Assembly (NCBI GenBank): GCA_964472785.1
Contig: CAYYMH010000005.1
Coordinates: 62,001-126,000, forward strand
Direction of reading: 5' to 3'
DNA: 64,000 bases
Source of the DNA: CAYYMH01 sp964472785
GTDB taxonomy: Bacteria; Zhuqueibacterota; Zhuqueibacteria; Thermofontimicrobiales; Thermofontimicrobiaceae
Shown here piece by piece: positions 1 through 7,265 of this stretch. Within the stretch, counting starts at the first letter, position 1, and each line of letters starts with the position of its first letter. The notes beneath the pieces were generated by a model. That model did no database searches. It had not been told where the DNA came from and saw nothing but the letters and a program-made list of their open reading frames with translations. The position numbers and the translations under genes were made by a program.

Positions 1-516
1 TAAATATGCCGCATATGTACCAGAAACATTGCTGACAAGATTAATTGCATTAAGTAGGGACGTTATTAAATAATAATATTCACTTTCGTTAATAAGATTT
101 GTTTTATACCAAATTTCAATTTGAGTTCGAATAGAATCAATTTTTATTGCATTAATTTCAGAAAAATATTGTCGGTTTGAAATTGGTGAGTAGTTGTTAT
201 AAATAAAACCATCTTTCACATGACACAAAGTATTCAAATATTCTAGAATATCTAATACAGATTTAGCTTTGAGTTCTCTTCTTAATGCGTGAAATTCGGG
301 ATTTTTATTTGTTTCGATGTAAGTTTTTGAAAAACTAAATGCAAACTCAAGTATATCATTTGAAGTAACAGAATAACCTAAGTTTTTAAAGTGTTTGCTC
401 ACTGAAGCAGTTCCGGAGAAAAGATCAACAAATTTAGAAGATCCGTTAATTTTTGTGGATAGTACCACTTCTTCTAAAAAGGAAAGCAATTTTGTTTTAT
501 TACCGTAGTATCTCAT
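1..516 (-). CDS. D12-class N6-adenine DNA methyltransferase (3' end cut by window edge)
   Basis: Open for 172 codons from an ATG at 516 to the left edge with no stop, so the C-terminus lies outside the window. The start (MRYYGNKTKLLSFLEE) and the motif I region (FVDLFSGTASVSKHF, then SND) are typical of MethyltransfD12 enzymes, which bind SAM and methylate adenine at N6. A later segment (NRQYFSEINAIKIDSIR, then LLNAINLVSNVSGTYAAYL) fits the same family. The catalytic DPPY motif would be further downstream and cannot be seen. It may be the modification half of a restriction-modification system or an orphan methylase; a partner nuclease would lie beyond position 1. The nearby BrnTA and SIR2 genes support a defence setting, by inference. 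Confidence 0.8.
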   Translation of the reverse strand, partial: MRYYGNKTKLLSFLEEVVLSTKINGSSKFVDLFSGTASVSKHFKNLGYSVTSNDILEFAFSFSKTYIETNKNPEFHALRRELKAKSVLDILEYLNTLCHVKDGFIYNNYSPISNRQYFSEINAIKIDSIRTQIEIWYKTNLINESEYYYLITSLLNAINLVSNVSGTYAAYL

Positions 517-848
517 ACTAATGTTATTTTTTGAAAAAATGCAATATAACTTAAAGGATTTTATCTGTTGTTGAGCCCAAAAAAGAAGCACGTTATGACA
601 GAATGTGTGCTTCACTTCGACCGATGCTCAACATGTGATTACACAGATCTGTATAACATTCATCTTCAATTTAAAATATAATTTGATAAAGTCAAGAAAA
701 ATCGTTGCTTTTGATAAAAAATTATTTTTATGGTTCCGATGTTATACGGATCGTTATGCATTACGATTGTCATGTTATACAGAAAGACAGTGCAATTATT
801 TGTACTCATTTTAAAATCAGAAGTTAAATTTTTCCTGAAATAAAAATA
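517..848. other. Non-coding stretch with first direct-repeat copy
   Basis: About 330 AT-rich bases between the methylase and brnA. They hold the left copy of the 77-bp repeat listed next and the upstream region of the methylase. I see no convincing gene; the plus-strand open frame here has no ribosome binding site and an unprotein-like composition. Confidence 0.6.
547..623 (+). repeat. 77-bp direct repeat, left copy
   Basis: It matches 1441-1517 at a constant offset of 894 bp, with a perfect stretch of about 40 bases and a few mismatches elsewhere. This copy contains a stem (GAAGCAC ... GTGCTTC) that is degraded in the right copy. The two copies bracket the BrnTA module, as expected for a duplicated target or a recombination junction. 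Confidence 0.75.
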
Positions 849-1109
849 TTATTTATCGGAAGTTTGCAGTTCTTCTCTGATGACCTTTCTAATAGTTCTT
901 TCAAGCATTCCTTCTTTTGTCTGGATATGCTCTTTTAATGCTTCATTAATAAGTGTTTGATAGCTACCACCGCCAGCTTCGTTTACTTGATTGCGAAACC
1001 AATCTAATATGCTGTTATCAATACGAATTGTAATCCGTTGCTTGTTTGTTGGCGATTTTACAATACCCCCCTGTTTTGCATTATCAAAATTATACTCTTT
1101 TTTGTTCAT
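849..1109 (-). CDS. brnA: BrnA-type antitoxin (ribbon-helix-helix)
   Basis: 86 aa. The segment KQRITIRIDNSILDWFRNQV with downstream YQTLINEALKEHI is the BrnA signature: a short basic lead followed by a CopG-like ribbon-helix-helix that dimerises, binds the operator and neutralises BrnT. The ATG at 1107-1109 lies inside the 3' end of brnT in another frame, the usual toxin-first overlap of brnTA operons. The antitoxin frame is intact although the toxin upstream is frameshifted. It probably autoregulates the promoter at 1370-1398, as in other BrnTA systems. Confidence 0.85.
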   Translation of the reverse strand: MNKKEYNFDNAKQGGIVKSPTNKQRITIRIDNSILDWFRNQVNEAGGGSYQTLINEALKEHIQTKEGMLERTIRKVIREELQTSDK

Positions 1110-1363
1110 ATGACTTCCTTTCTCTCTTTGTTGCCCGTCGTGCAGAAATTATACGTATATCATCGTTTCGATATGTGTAAAAGACAACAATTAAACGTCC
1201 TAAAAAATCCGATCCGATACTTACAAAGCGTTGTTCTCCTTCAATATGGTTCTTCAATAGTTAAAGCCCAATCATCTTCAAATATTCCAACTGCATCAGC
1301 GAATTCAATGCCATGTTTTCTAAGATTAGATGCTGCCTTTTTAGAATCCCATTGATAATTCAT
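1090..1363 (-). pseudogene. brnT: BrnT-type RNase toxin, frameshifted
   Basis: From the ATG at 1361-1363 the frame reads MNYQWDSKKAASNLRKHGIEF, a standard BrnT start, up to DDWALTIEEPY and a premature TGA at 1241-1243 (40 aa). In the next frame the rest of BrnT continues without a gap (EGEQRFVSIGSDFLGRLIVV, then DDIRIISARRATKRERKSYE) to a TAA at 1090-1092, overlapping the brnA start. The span is 274 nt, one base more than a multiple of three, so a single inserted base (or a two-base loss) near 1244-1260 explains it. Intact BrnT is an RNase of about 90 aa, matching the reconstructed length. A sequencing or assembly error cannot be excluded. Confidence 0.8.
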
Positions 1364-1369
1364 ATTCTA

Positions 1370-1398
1370 AATATATGCACAACTTATGTACAAGTCAA
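1370..1398 (-). promoter_or_regulatory. sigma70-type promoter of brnTA, possibly leaderless
   Basis: On the minus strand TTGACT (1398-1393), a 17-nt spacer and TATATT (1375-1370). The brnT ATG begins only 7 nt past the -10 box, where transcription should start, and no Shine-Dalgarno sequence precedes it, so the message may be leaderless. Confidence 0.6.
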
Positions 1399-1440
1399 GA
1401 AAAAAAAGTTTTATTTTTAATATTTATTTTTATAGAGGGC

Positions 1441-1517
1441 TAACATAAAGGATTTTATCTGTTGTTGAGCCCAAAAAAGAAGCACGATATGACAGATTGT
1501 GTGTGTCACTTCGACCG
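1441..1517 (+). repeat. 77-bp direct repeat, right copy
   Basis: Second copy of the 547-623 element. Beyond the repeat the two flanks diverge completely. The remaining non-coding bases (about 1399-1707) between brnT and the SIR2 gene show nothing else. Confidence 0.75.
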
Positions 1518-1707
1518 GTCATTTCCTTTCCCGGTTCGCTGGCCATTTGAATTGTTACGAATGTAATTCAATATAATTTAAATCAACTAAAATGTCAAGC
1601 AAAAAATACAAAATAAGCAACTTTTTCAGCTATTGTAATTTTTATTCTGAATGTGTTTCTCAAACTGACTATTTCGATTTCGCCCAGCTTCCTTTTTCCA
1701 ATTTCAA

Positions 1708-2772
1708 CTAGGTCTCTTCATCAATTCCTTTCTCACTCGTGTAAACCTGCCGGAGCACTGTTCTGATCTGTTCGCCGATATTATCGCCGGGTAACCGGAT
1801 GACATCCACGCCCAGCGCGTTGAGCAGCGTATCGCCGAACGTGTCCTCTTCGCTCGATTCGGCAGGGATGAGCGCAAAATGCAGCTTCAGGTCGGATGAG
1901 GCAATTTTTTCGCGTTGCAGTTGGAAGAGTATCCGCCGGATATTGATGTCCTGCATGGAACAGCCGATGAAAATAGCCGGGTAGCGCCGCAGGAAACTGG
2001 ACGCGATTCTGTTCTGATAGCCTAAATAATTGTAAAACGTGTCGTAGTAGTCGTTCTCCGCTGCCACCAGATTGGAGGCTTTGACGCCGTCTTTGGAGCG
2101 CTTATCCGTGATGTAACTGATGTAGCCGTGCATGTGGTAAACCGGAATAATATCTTTGCCGGGAATCGCTTCTTTCGATGTCAGTCGGGCAACCGGTTTT
2201 AGCAACGATTTTCCGTATTTGGTGCCGAATGAGCCCTCCACTAAATTATCATAATTAGTGGTCAAAATAGCGCCCACCTTGGGGTTGGTCAGCCATCCCG
2301 GTCGGTGAGCTGCTTCGGTTTTCACCGCAGGGATGGCAGCGCAAAATGTAATCACCGCATCCAGCGTCGGATTCTTTCGAAAGGTTTCACTGCTAATCCG
2401 TTTATGCGTCAATTCGAGATTGCCCGCCGCGTCTCTCGGGACATCGCGGAAGATGATTTTTTTCATCGCCTGTTTGAATGCCTGTTCCGAGTCCAGATAC
2501 ATGGCAATAAACTGAATCACTTTATCGGGCTCGATGGTCAGCTTTTTGTTCGCTTTCAACAATTGCAGTTGACCGCGCAAATATTCTATCGCTTCCTCGG
2601 GAGCGCCGTTTTTCAATAATTTCTGCTCTGTTTCTTCAAACAGATAAAGCGCCAGTTCTTTGTACAGCGGAACTCCGGATATTTTGGACACTCCGGCGCC
2701 GATCACCAGTCCGATTTGGCTGGTATTTTTGTAAACGTCGCACAGTTTTTTGAGGCTGGGGTTTGATTTCAT
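1708..2772 (-). CDS. Stand-alone SIR2-like (NAD-binding) protein, putative defence effector
   Basis: 354 aa, soluble, no signal peptide. It carries the SIR2-like NAD-binding pattern: GAGVS at residues 25-29, a TTNYDNLVE segment mid-protein, YHMHGYI with the likely catalytic histidine, and IFIGCSMQD before the last third. This matches the SIR2_2/SIR2-like family, whose characterised members in Thoeris, DSR, Avs and pAgo systems deplete NAD+ on phage infection. There is no fused Argonaute, STAND or TPR module and no obvious partner gene beside it. Antiphage function is inferred from family and the neighbouring methylase and toxin-antitoxin genes. GC looks higher than in the flanking AT-rich DNA. 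Confidence 0.8.
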   Translation of the reverse strand: MKSNPSLKKLCDVYKNTSQIGLVIGAGVSKISGVPLYKELALYLFEETEQKLLKNGAPEEAIEYLRGQLQLLKANKKLTIEPDKVIQFIAMYLDSEQAFKQAMKKIIFRDVPRDAAGNLELTHKRISSETFRKNPTLDAVITFCAAIPAVKTEAAHRPGWLTNPKVGAILTTNYDNLVEGSFGTKYGKSLLKPVARLTSKEAIPGKDIIPVYHMHGYISYITDKRSKDGVKASNLVAAENDYYDTFYNYLGYQNRIASSFLRRYPAIFIGCSMQDINIRRILFQLQREKIASSDLKLHFALIPAESSEEDTFGDTLLNALGVDVIRLPGDNIGEQIRTVLRQVYTSEKGIDEET

Positions 2773-2831
2773 TGGATATACGATTTTATAGTTTTGTCTC
2801 GAAAATAAGTTAGCTGTCAGGCACCGATGTC

Positions 2832-2960
2832 ATTCCGGGCTTGTCCCGGAATCTCAATGAATTAAACGGTTCATCCATTCCGTGCTGCTGCATAAAAATC
2901 ATTCCTGGGCTAAAGCCCGGGTTTGTGCAGATTCGTCAGGTCTCCGCTTTAAAAAGCGGA
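2832..2960. repeat. Cluster of three short hairpins
   Basis: Three perfect or near-perfect hairpins follow one another between the SIR2 gene and the PstS-like gene: ATTCCGGG/CCCGGAAT (2832-2852), a GGGCT/GCCC hairpin (about 2905-2922) and TCCGCTTT/AAAGCGGA (2943-2960). None has a clear T-tract, so they look more like REP-type palindromes than terminators. Confidence 0.45.
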
Positions 2961-3037
2961 ATAATTCATAAAAAAATAAGCTCAAAACAAGAAATGGATT
3001 CAATTTATCATTTAGTCCATATTTTCCAATGTTTCCG

Positions 3038-3877
3038 TCACCGCCCCTCCCACAGCGGAATATAACCCACATCTCTGACAATCTGCTGCCCCTGTTTCAG
3101 CGTCCAGTCGATGAAGTCCTTCACATCACCGCGCGGTGCATTTCTGGTGTACAAATAGAGATAGCGGATGATGGGATAGCTGTCGTTGCGGACATTCTCC
3201 TCCGAGGGTTCCACATTGTTTATTTTGCAGTGGTACACATTGTCACCGTAGGCAATGCCGCCGTAGCCTATTGCTTCCCGGTTTTCGTACACCGCGCTGA
3301 TTACTGACGACGTGGTGGGCATAGTCTGGGCGAACTGGCTGTAATCGCTGCCGCCTAAAATGTGTTCTTTGAAATAGAGATGCGTTCCTGAGTTCGGCGG
3401 ACGGATCAGCACAATAATCGGTTCGTTCAGCCCGCCAACCTGATTCCAGTTGGTGATGTTGCCCTGAAAAATGTTTTTGATCTGCTCGAGCGTCAGACTG
3501 GTGACCGGATTTTCCGGATGGAGGTAAATACTCAAGCCATCTTTAGCAACCAGAAATTCAATACCGATATATTTGTACTTTTCCGCCAACATGCGCACTT
3601 CATTTGATTTGATGGTTCGCGATGCGGTGGTGATATCAACGTCCCCTTCGATCAACGCCTCGATCCCTTTTTCCGAGCCGCCGCCTTCGACGTAAACCGA
3701 AACGTTCGGATTGATTTTCATGTAGGCTTCTGCCCAGCGTGATGCCAGGATAAGCATTGTGGTAGAGCCTTTGATGTGTATTGTTCGCGTGTCCGAGAAC
3801 CGGAAAAAAGCGCAACCTGAATTGAGGATGAAAATTAAAACGGTAAATAGTATGAGTATGTTTTTTAGGATTTTCAT
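3038..3877 (-). CDS. PstS-like phosphate-family substrate-binding lipoprotein
   Basis: 279 aa with a lipoprotein signal: hydrophobic lead and lipobox LNSGC, acylated Cys22. The mature part is a PBP-like fold of the PstS family: IKGSTTMLILASRWAEAY, EGGGSEKGI, a TASR segment, LTLEQIKNIFQGNITNWNQV, and PPNSGTHLYFKE. Members capture phosphate or related oxyanions for an ABC importer, or act as phosphate sensors. No pstC, pstA or pstB gene is adjacent, so it is a solitary binding protein here and the ligand is not certain. It could equally be a PstS-like protein that does not bind phosphate. Confidence 0.8.
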   Translation of the reverse strand: MKILKNILILFTVLIFILNSGCAFFRFSDTRTIHIKGSTTMLILASRWAEAYMKINPNVSVYVEGGGSEKGIEALIEGDVDITTASRTIKSNEVRMLAEKYKYIGIEFLVAKDGLSIYLHPENPVTSLTLEQIKNIFQGNITNWNQVGGLNEPIIVLIRPPNSGTHLYFKEHILGGSDYSQFAQTMPTTSSVISAVYENREAIGYGGIAYGDNVYHCKINNVEPSEENVRNDSYPIIRYLYLYTRNAPRGDVKDFIDWTLKQGQQIVRDVGYIPLWEGR

Positions 3878-4397
3878 GGTTTGTTAAATGACCTATTTAG
3901 TGTCTGTTCGTGCATTATTCAATTTATCTATTATCAATGAGTTATATATAAGAAAGTTCTTGATTATTTTGTTAATTTTTACTATCTTTGTTTCACATCA
4001 ATTATTAAACAATCAAAATGTAGTGTAAAATAAATATGAAAGAATAGAAGCAATCGCAAAAAAAAAGTTACCCAAAAATTCAAAAGAAGTATTGATGGAT
4101 AAATTTGCAAAAAATACTTAAAAAAGTCAAGCTAAAAAGGAAATGATGTAAGAAATAAATATAAATAGGGCATAGATTTCTCATCGATAAATATCTTTAC
4201 CTGTTTTTATTGCTGATGAAAAATGAGCATTTATTATTACGGCATTTATAATAGAGATAGCCGGTTTTTTCGGTGTTTTTTTTATTGATTCTTTCTCCGG
4301 GTCCGCTGTAACTCGGTGGCTGAATGGTTACGATGAATGATCAGAGTGGGGTTAATTTAGAAGGGGAAGTGATTGTAATTATCAATTTCAGGAGTTG
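3878..4397. other. Non-coding AT-rich stretch upstream of hypB
   Basis: About 520 bases with no supportable gene. One short frame (about 4036-4118, ERIEAIAKKKLPKNSKEVLM...) looks protein-like but has no start or ribosome site, so at most it is a relic. No promoter with good -35 and -10 boxes was recognised. Confidence 0.5.
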
Positions 4398-5069
4398 GTG
4401 AAAATTAAAATATCAGTTGTAAAAAATATTCTGGAAGCGAATGACAGGATTGCAAATCTAAATAAAAAGCTATTTGATGCCAAGGGAGTGCTTGTCGTTA
4501 ATATAATGAGTTCACCGGGAGCTGGTAAAACAACACTTATTGAAAACACAATCAAGGCATTGAAGATTGATTACACGATCGGAGTAATAGAGGGTGATAT
4601 TCAATCCACTTATGATGCTGACCGGATAGCTGCAACAGGCGTACAGGCTGTTCAAATAAATACAGGCGGCGCCTGCCATATCGATGGTAACATGATCAGC
4701 GAGACGTTCGATGAATTCGATTTTGATGAAATCGATTTACTCATTGTTGAAAATGTCGGAAATTTGGTCTGTCCGGCTGAATTTAAAATGGGTGAAGATT
4801 TCAAAGTGATGCTGCTCAGTGTTCCGGAAGGGGACGATAAGCCATTAAAATACCCATTGATGTTTCATGAATCCAGCGTACTTCTGATCAATAAAATCGA
4901 TCTGTTGCCGTATCTGGAGTGTGATGTTGAAAAAATTCGCCAAGAAGCATTAAAGATAAATGCGAATTTAAATATTTTTGAAGTGGCGGCGAAAACAGGT
5001 CTGGGACTTGAAAAATGGTTTAACTGGCTGAGACAGCAGATAAAAAATAAAAATGAATCAACAAAATAA
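4398..5069 (+). CDS. hypB: Hydrogenase/urease-type nickel incorporation GTPase HypB
   Basis: SIMIBI-class GTPase that passes nickel to [NiFe]-hydrogenase precursors with HypA. Motifs in order: P-loop SSPGAGKTT, EGDIQSTYDADRI, the metal-site pair Cys-His in GGACHIDGNM, the G3 region VENVGNLVCPAEF, and the G4 motif NKIDLL. The N-terminal histidine-rich extension found in some HypB proteins is absent. I prefer GTG at 4398 (MKIKISVVKNILEAND, as in the family) over TTG at 4395, which touches the GGAG at 4391-4394. No hydrogenase subunit gene or hypA, C, D or F is in the window; only a HypE-like fragment is seen at 26935. Its role beside formate dehydrogenase genes is unclear. Confidence 0.9.
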   Translation: MKIKISVVKNILEANDRIANLNKKLFDAKGVLVVNIMSSPGAGKTTLIENTIKALKIDYTIGVIEGDIQSTYDADRIAATGVQAVQINTGGACHIDGNMISETFDEFDFDEIDLLIVENVGNLVCPAEFKMGEDFKVMLLSVPEGDDKPLKYPLMFHESSVLLINKIDLLPYLECDVEKIRQEALKINANLNIFEVAAKTGLGLEKWFNWLRQQIKNKNESTK

Positions 5070-5183
5070 GGCATGGGTTAAAGTGGTTGTTCATCGTGTT
5101 GGTTTGCATCAATTTGTTTGCAATTGCCTGAGACAATTTAACCTGAATTATTCAAAAAATATTTTATAACAGAATAATCAAAC

Positions 5184-5238
5184 GGCAGAATGATTGATTT
5201 TTAATGAGTTAATTATTCTACCGAAAAATCATTCTGCC
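5184..5238. repeat. Inverted repeat downstream of hypB
   Basis: GGCAGAATGATT at 5184 and AATCATTCTGCC ending at 5238 form long arms around an AT-rich middle of about 30 bases. It lies in a 411-bp gap (5070-5480) and may terminate hypB transcription or be a REP-like repeat. Confidence 0.55.
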
Positions 5239-5373
5239 AATGATCTTTAAACTGAGTTTTAAAAGCAAAATAAATTCAAATAATTATTTTAACGTAAGTT
5301 ATGCCTACTAACAATACGATTGATGAATAATTTAGGTTAAGTTATTTTTTTAATAAATTTTTAAAAAAAAGCA

Positions 5374-5402
5374 TTGACATAATAGTTAAGAAATATTATA
5401 TT
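5374..5402 (+). promoter_or_regulatory. sigma70-type promoter upstream of mobA-fdhD
   Basis: Perfect TTGACA (5374-5379), 17-nt spacer and TATATT (5397-5402). It lies 78 bp before the mobA start and is the best promoter candidate for the mobA-fdhD pair. Confidence 0.65.
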
Positions 5403-5480
5403 TCACGGAATAATAAAGCCCTGAACATATTTCCAAAAAAATGTGAAAGGTTTAATGTTTACAACCGGAGTTGTAATCCA

Positions 5481-6059
5481 TTGACAGGAATCATTTTAGC
5501 AGGTGGCAAAAATAGTCGAATCGCAATGAATAAAGCCTTGATTCAAATGGGCGAACAAACCATAATCGAGAGGTCTGTCCATCTGTTTAAAAGTTTTTTT
5601 GAAGAAGTTATCATTGTAACCAACCACTTTAAAAATTATCATCACCTCAACACGAAACTGACCAAAGATCTGATCCCTGACGCTGGTCCTTTGGGTGGTT
5701 TATACTCCGGATTAAAAACATCTTCCCAGGAATACAGTTTTGTGGCTGCGTGTGATATGCCTTTTATTGATCCTGCAATTATTTTTCATCTCCAAAATTA
5801 CATTCAAAGCAATGCTTACGATGTTATTGTTCCTGAAGTTAATGGATTTATCGAGCCCTTATTTGCGTTCTATTCCAAAATGTGTCTTCCGACAATTTGG
5901 AATCATTTGCAGCAGAGGAATTTGAAAATTCGATCGATTTACCCCTTTGTTAAAGTTAAACAAGTGCAATGCGATAAGTTCGCCGAAAGTAAAAGGGCGT
6001 TTTTTAATATAAACACAAAACGTGATTTACAGTTAGCCAAAAAACTTTATTATGGATGA
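5481..6059 (+). CDS. mobA: Molybdenum cofactor guanylyltransferase MobA
   Basis: 192 aa, the usual length. MobA joins GMP to Mo-molybdopterin to make the bis-MGD cofactor needed by formate dehydrogenase. The N-terminal nucleotide-binding loop is LAGGKNSRIAMNKAL, a good match to the family pattern although the usual MG after R is IA. It is followed by DAGPLGGLYSGL and the metal-binding AACDMPFI. The start is TTG at 5481 with GGAG at 5467-5470, ten bases upstream. It overlaps fdhD by 8 bases, so the two are likely translationally coupled and work on the same enzyme. Confidence 0.9.
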   Translation: MTGIILAGGKNSRIAMNKALIQMGEQTIIERSVHLFKSFFEEVIIVTNHFKNYHHLNTKLTKDLIPDAGPLGGLYSGLKTSSQEYSFVAACDMPFIDPAIIFHLQNYIQSNAYDVIVPEVNGFIEPLFAFYSKMCLPTIWNHLQQRNLKIRSIYPFVKVKQVQCDKFAESKRAFFNINTKRDLQLAKKLYYG

Positions 6060-6834
6060 GCTCATCGAAACCGTAAACATTGCTCGAATTTCGGGCGATG
6101 AAACTAACAATCAACAAGACGTGATCATCAAAGAGACGCCGTTAACGATTTTTGTAAATAATCACGAGTTGGTGACATTGCTATGTTTGCCCCAATATCA
6201 GGAAAATCTGGCGATAGGATTTTTATTTTCCGAAGGATTTTTATCTGACAAAGATGATATTGAACGTGTGAATGTCAGCCGAAATAGAGGCATTGTTTGG
6301 GTTCAATTGAAAAATCCACTTCACATCAATGAGAATTTTCAAAAGAGCAGAACCGTGACTTCGGGATGCGCTCGCGGCTTAACGTTTCATCAGTTATTTG
6401 AAAAATGGGAAGGCGAGTTTATTTCTACCCGGATGACAATTAGCCATGATTATATCGTCGATGCCGTAGCTGATTTAAATCAAAGATCATTATTATTTCG
6501 CCAGACCGGTGGAACCCACAGCGCTTTGATTTACCGGCAAAACGAATTTTTATTCGAACGGGAAGACATCGGTCGTCACAATGCGATTGACAAAATTATC
6601 GGAGAATGCATCCTCAAGCGTATTTCCGGTGAGGATAAAATCATGATGAGCAGCGGGCGAATTTCGTCGGAGATTCTTTTAAAAGCCGCCCGCTTTAAAA
6701 TACCGATATTAGTATCACGCGGTGCGCCAACATCAGCCTCACTTAAACTGGCTGAAGAAATTGGGATAACAGTTGTCGGCTTTGCACGCGGTAAAAGAAT
6801 GAACGTATATACCAACAGTTGGAGAATTGATTAA
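6052..6834 (+). CDS. fdhD: Formate dehydrogenase sulfurtransferase FdhD
   Basis: 260 aa. FdhD carries sulfur from IscS to the bis-MGD cofactor of formate dehydrogenase and is essential for activity. Family segments: ETPLTIFVNNHELVTLLC near the N-terminus, LAIGFLFSEGFL, the active-site loop SGCARG with Cys106, RQTGGTHSA, EREDIGRHNAIDKIIGE, SSGRISSE and SRGAPTS. E. coli FdhD has a CxxC in the loop; here only the first cysteine is kept (C-A-R-G), as in many other FdhD proteins. Overlap with mobA suggests one transcript. A decayed second copy lies at about 12600-12756. Confidence 0.93.
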   Translation: MDELIETVNIARISGDETNNQQDVIIKETPLTIFVNNHELVTLLCLPQYQENLAIGFLFSEGFLSDKDDIERVNVSRNRGIVWVQLKNPLHINENFQKSRTVTSGCARGLTFHQLFEKWEGEFISTRMTISHDYIVDAVADLNQRSLLFRQTGGTHSALIYRQNEFLFEREDIGRHNAIDKIIGECILKRISGEDKIMMSSGRISSEILLKAARFKIPILVSRGAPTSASLKLAEEIGITVVGFARGKRMNVYTNSWRID

Positions 6835-6971
6835 TTGATGTTTGAACAAAGATAAGTTAAAATCGCAGTAACAGAATAATTCATTCTTTTTTCGTAACGC
6901 GCTGACCTTTACAAACCGGAAAGATGTTAGGATTTATAAATTATTGTCGCTCAAAATATATATTAAATTTG

Positions 6972-7164
6972 TTTAACCTGAATAATTCATACGCCACAAA
7001 GTTTCTAATACACAAAGGCACACAACGTAATGAAAATATAAAGCCTGGCAGTCAAAGGAGATTAATCGACTCATAATATTTTTTATGAATGCTTCTTTCA
7101 CAACTTTGTGATTCTTCGTGACTTGGTGCCTTGGTGGCAAGATTTATGAATTAAACAGGTTAAA
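6972..7164. repeat. Imperfect palindromic (MITE-like) element
   Basis: The ends TTTAACCTG (6972) and CAGGTTAAA (7164) are exact inverted copies, and both continue inwards through ATTCAT/ATGAAT and GCCAC/GTGGC. The middle carries the common ACAAAG/CTTTGTG words. It fills much of the 431-bp gap between fdhD and the kinase; the rest of the gap shows no gene. Confidence 0.5.
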
Positions 7165-7265
7165 AGTGCATGGCAGATAGTTATCCTTCAAATGGCTGAC
7201 AATATCCAACAGATTTAATGCAAATGATATTCGATTAATGGGAGGTATTACATATCGCAAAGACA

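Noticed and set aside
605..1355. Plus-strand open frames around 605-814 and 1038-1355
   Set aside because: They are opposite brnTA or in non-coding AT-rich DNA, lack ribosome sites and have unlikely composition.
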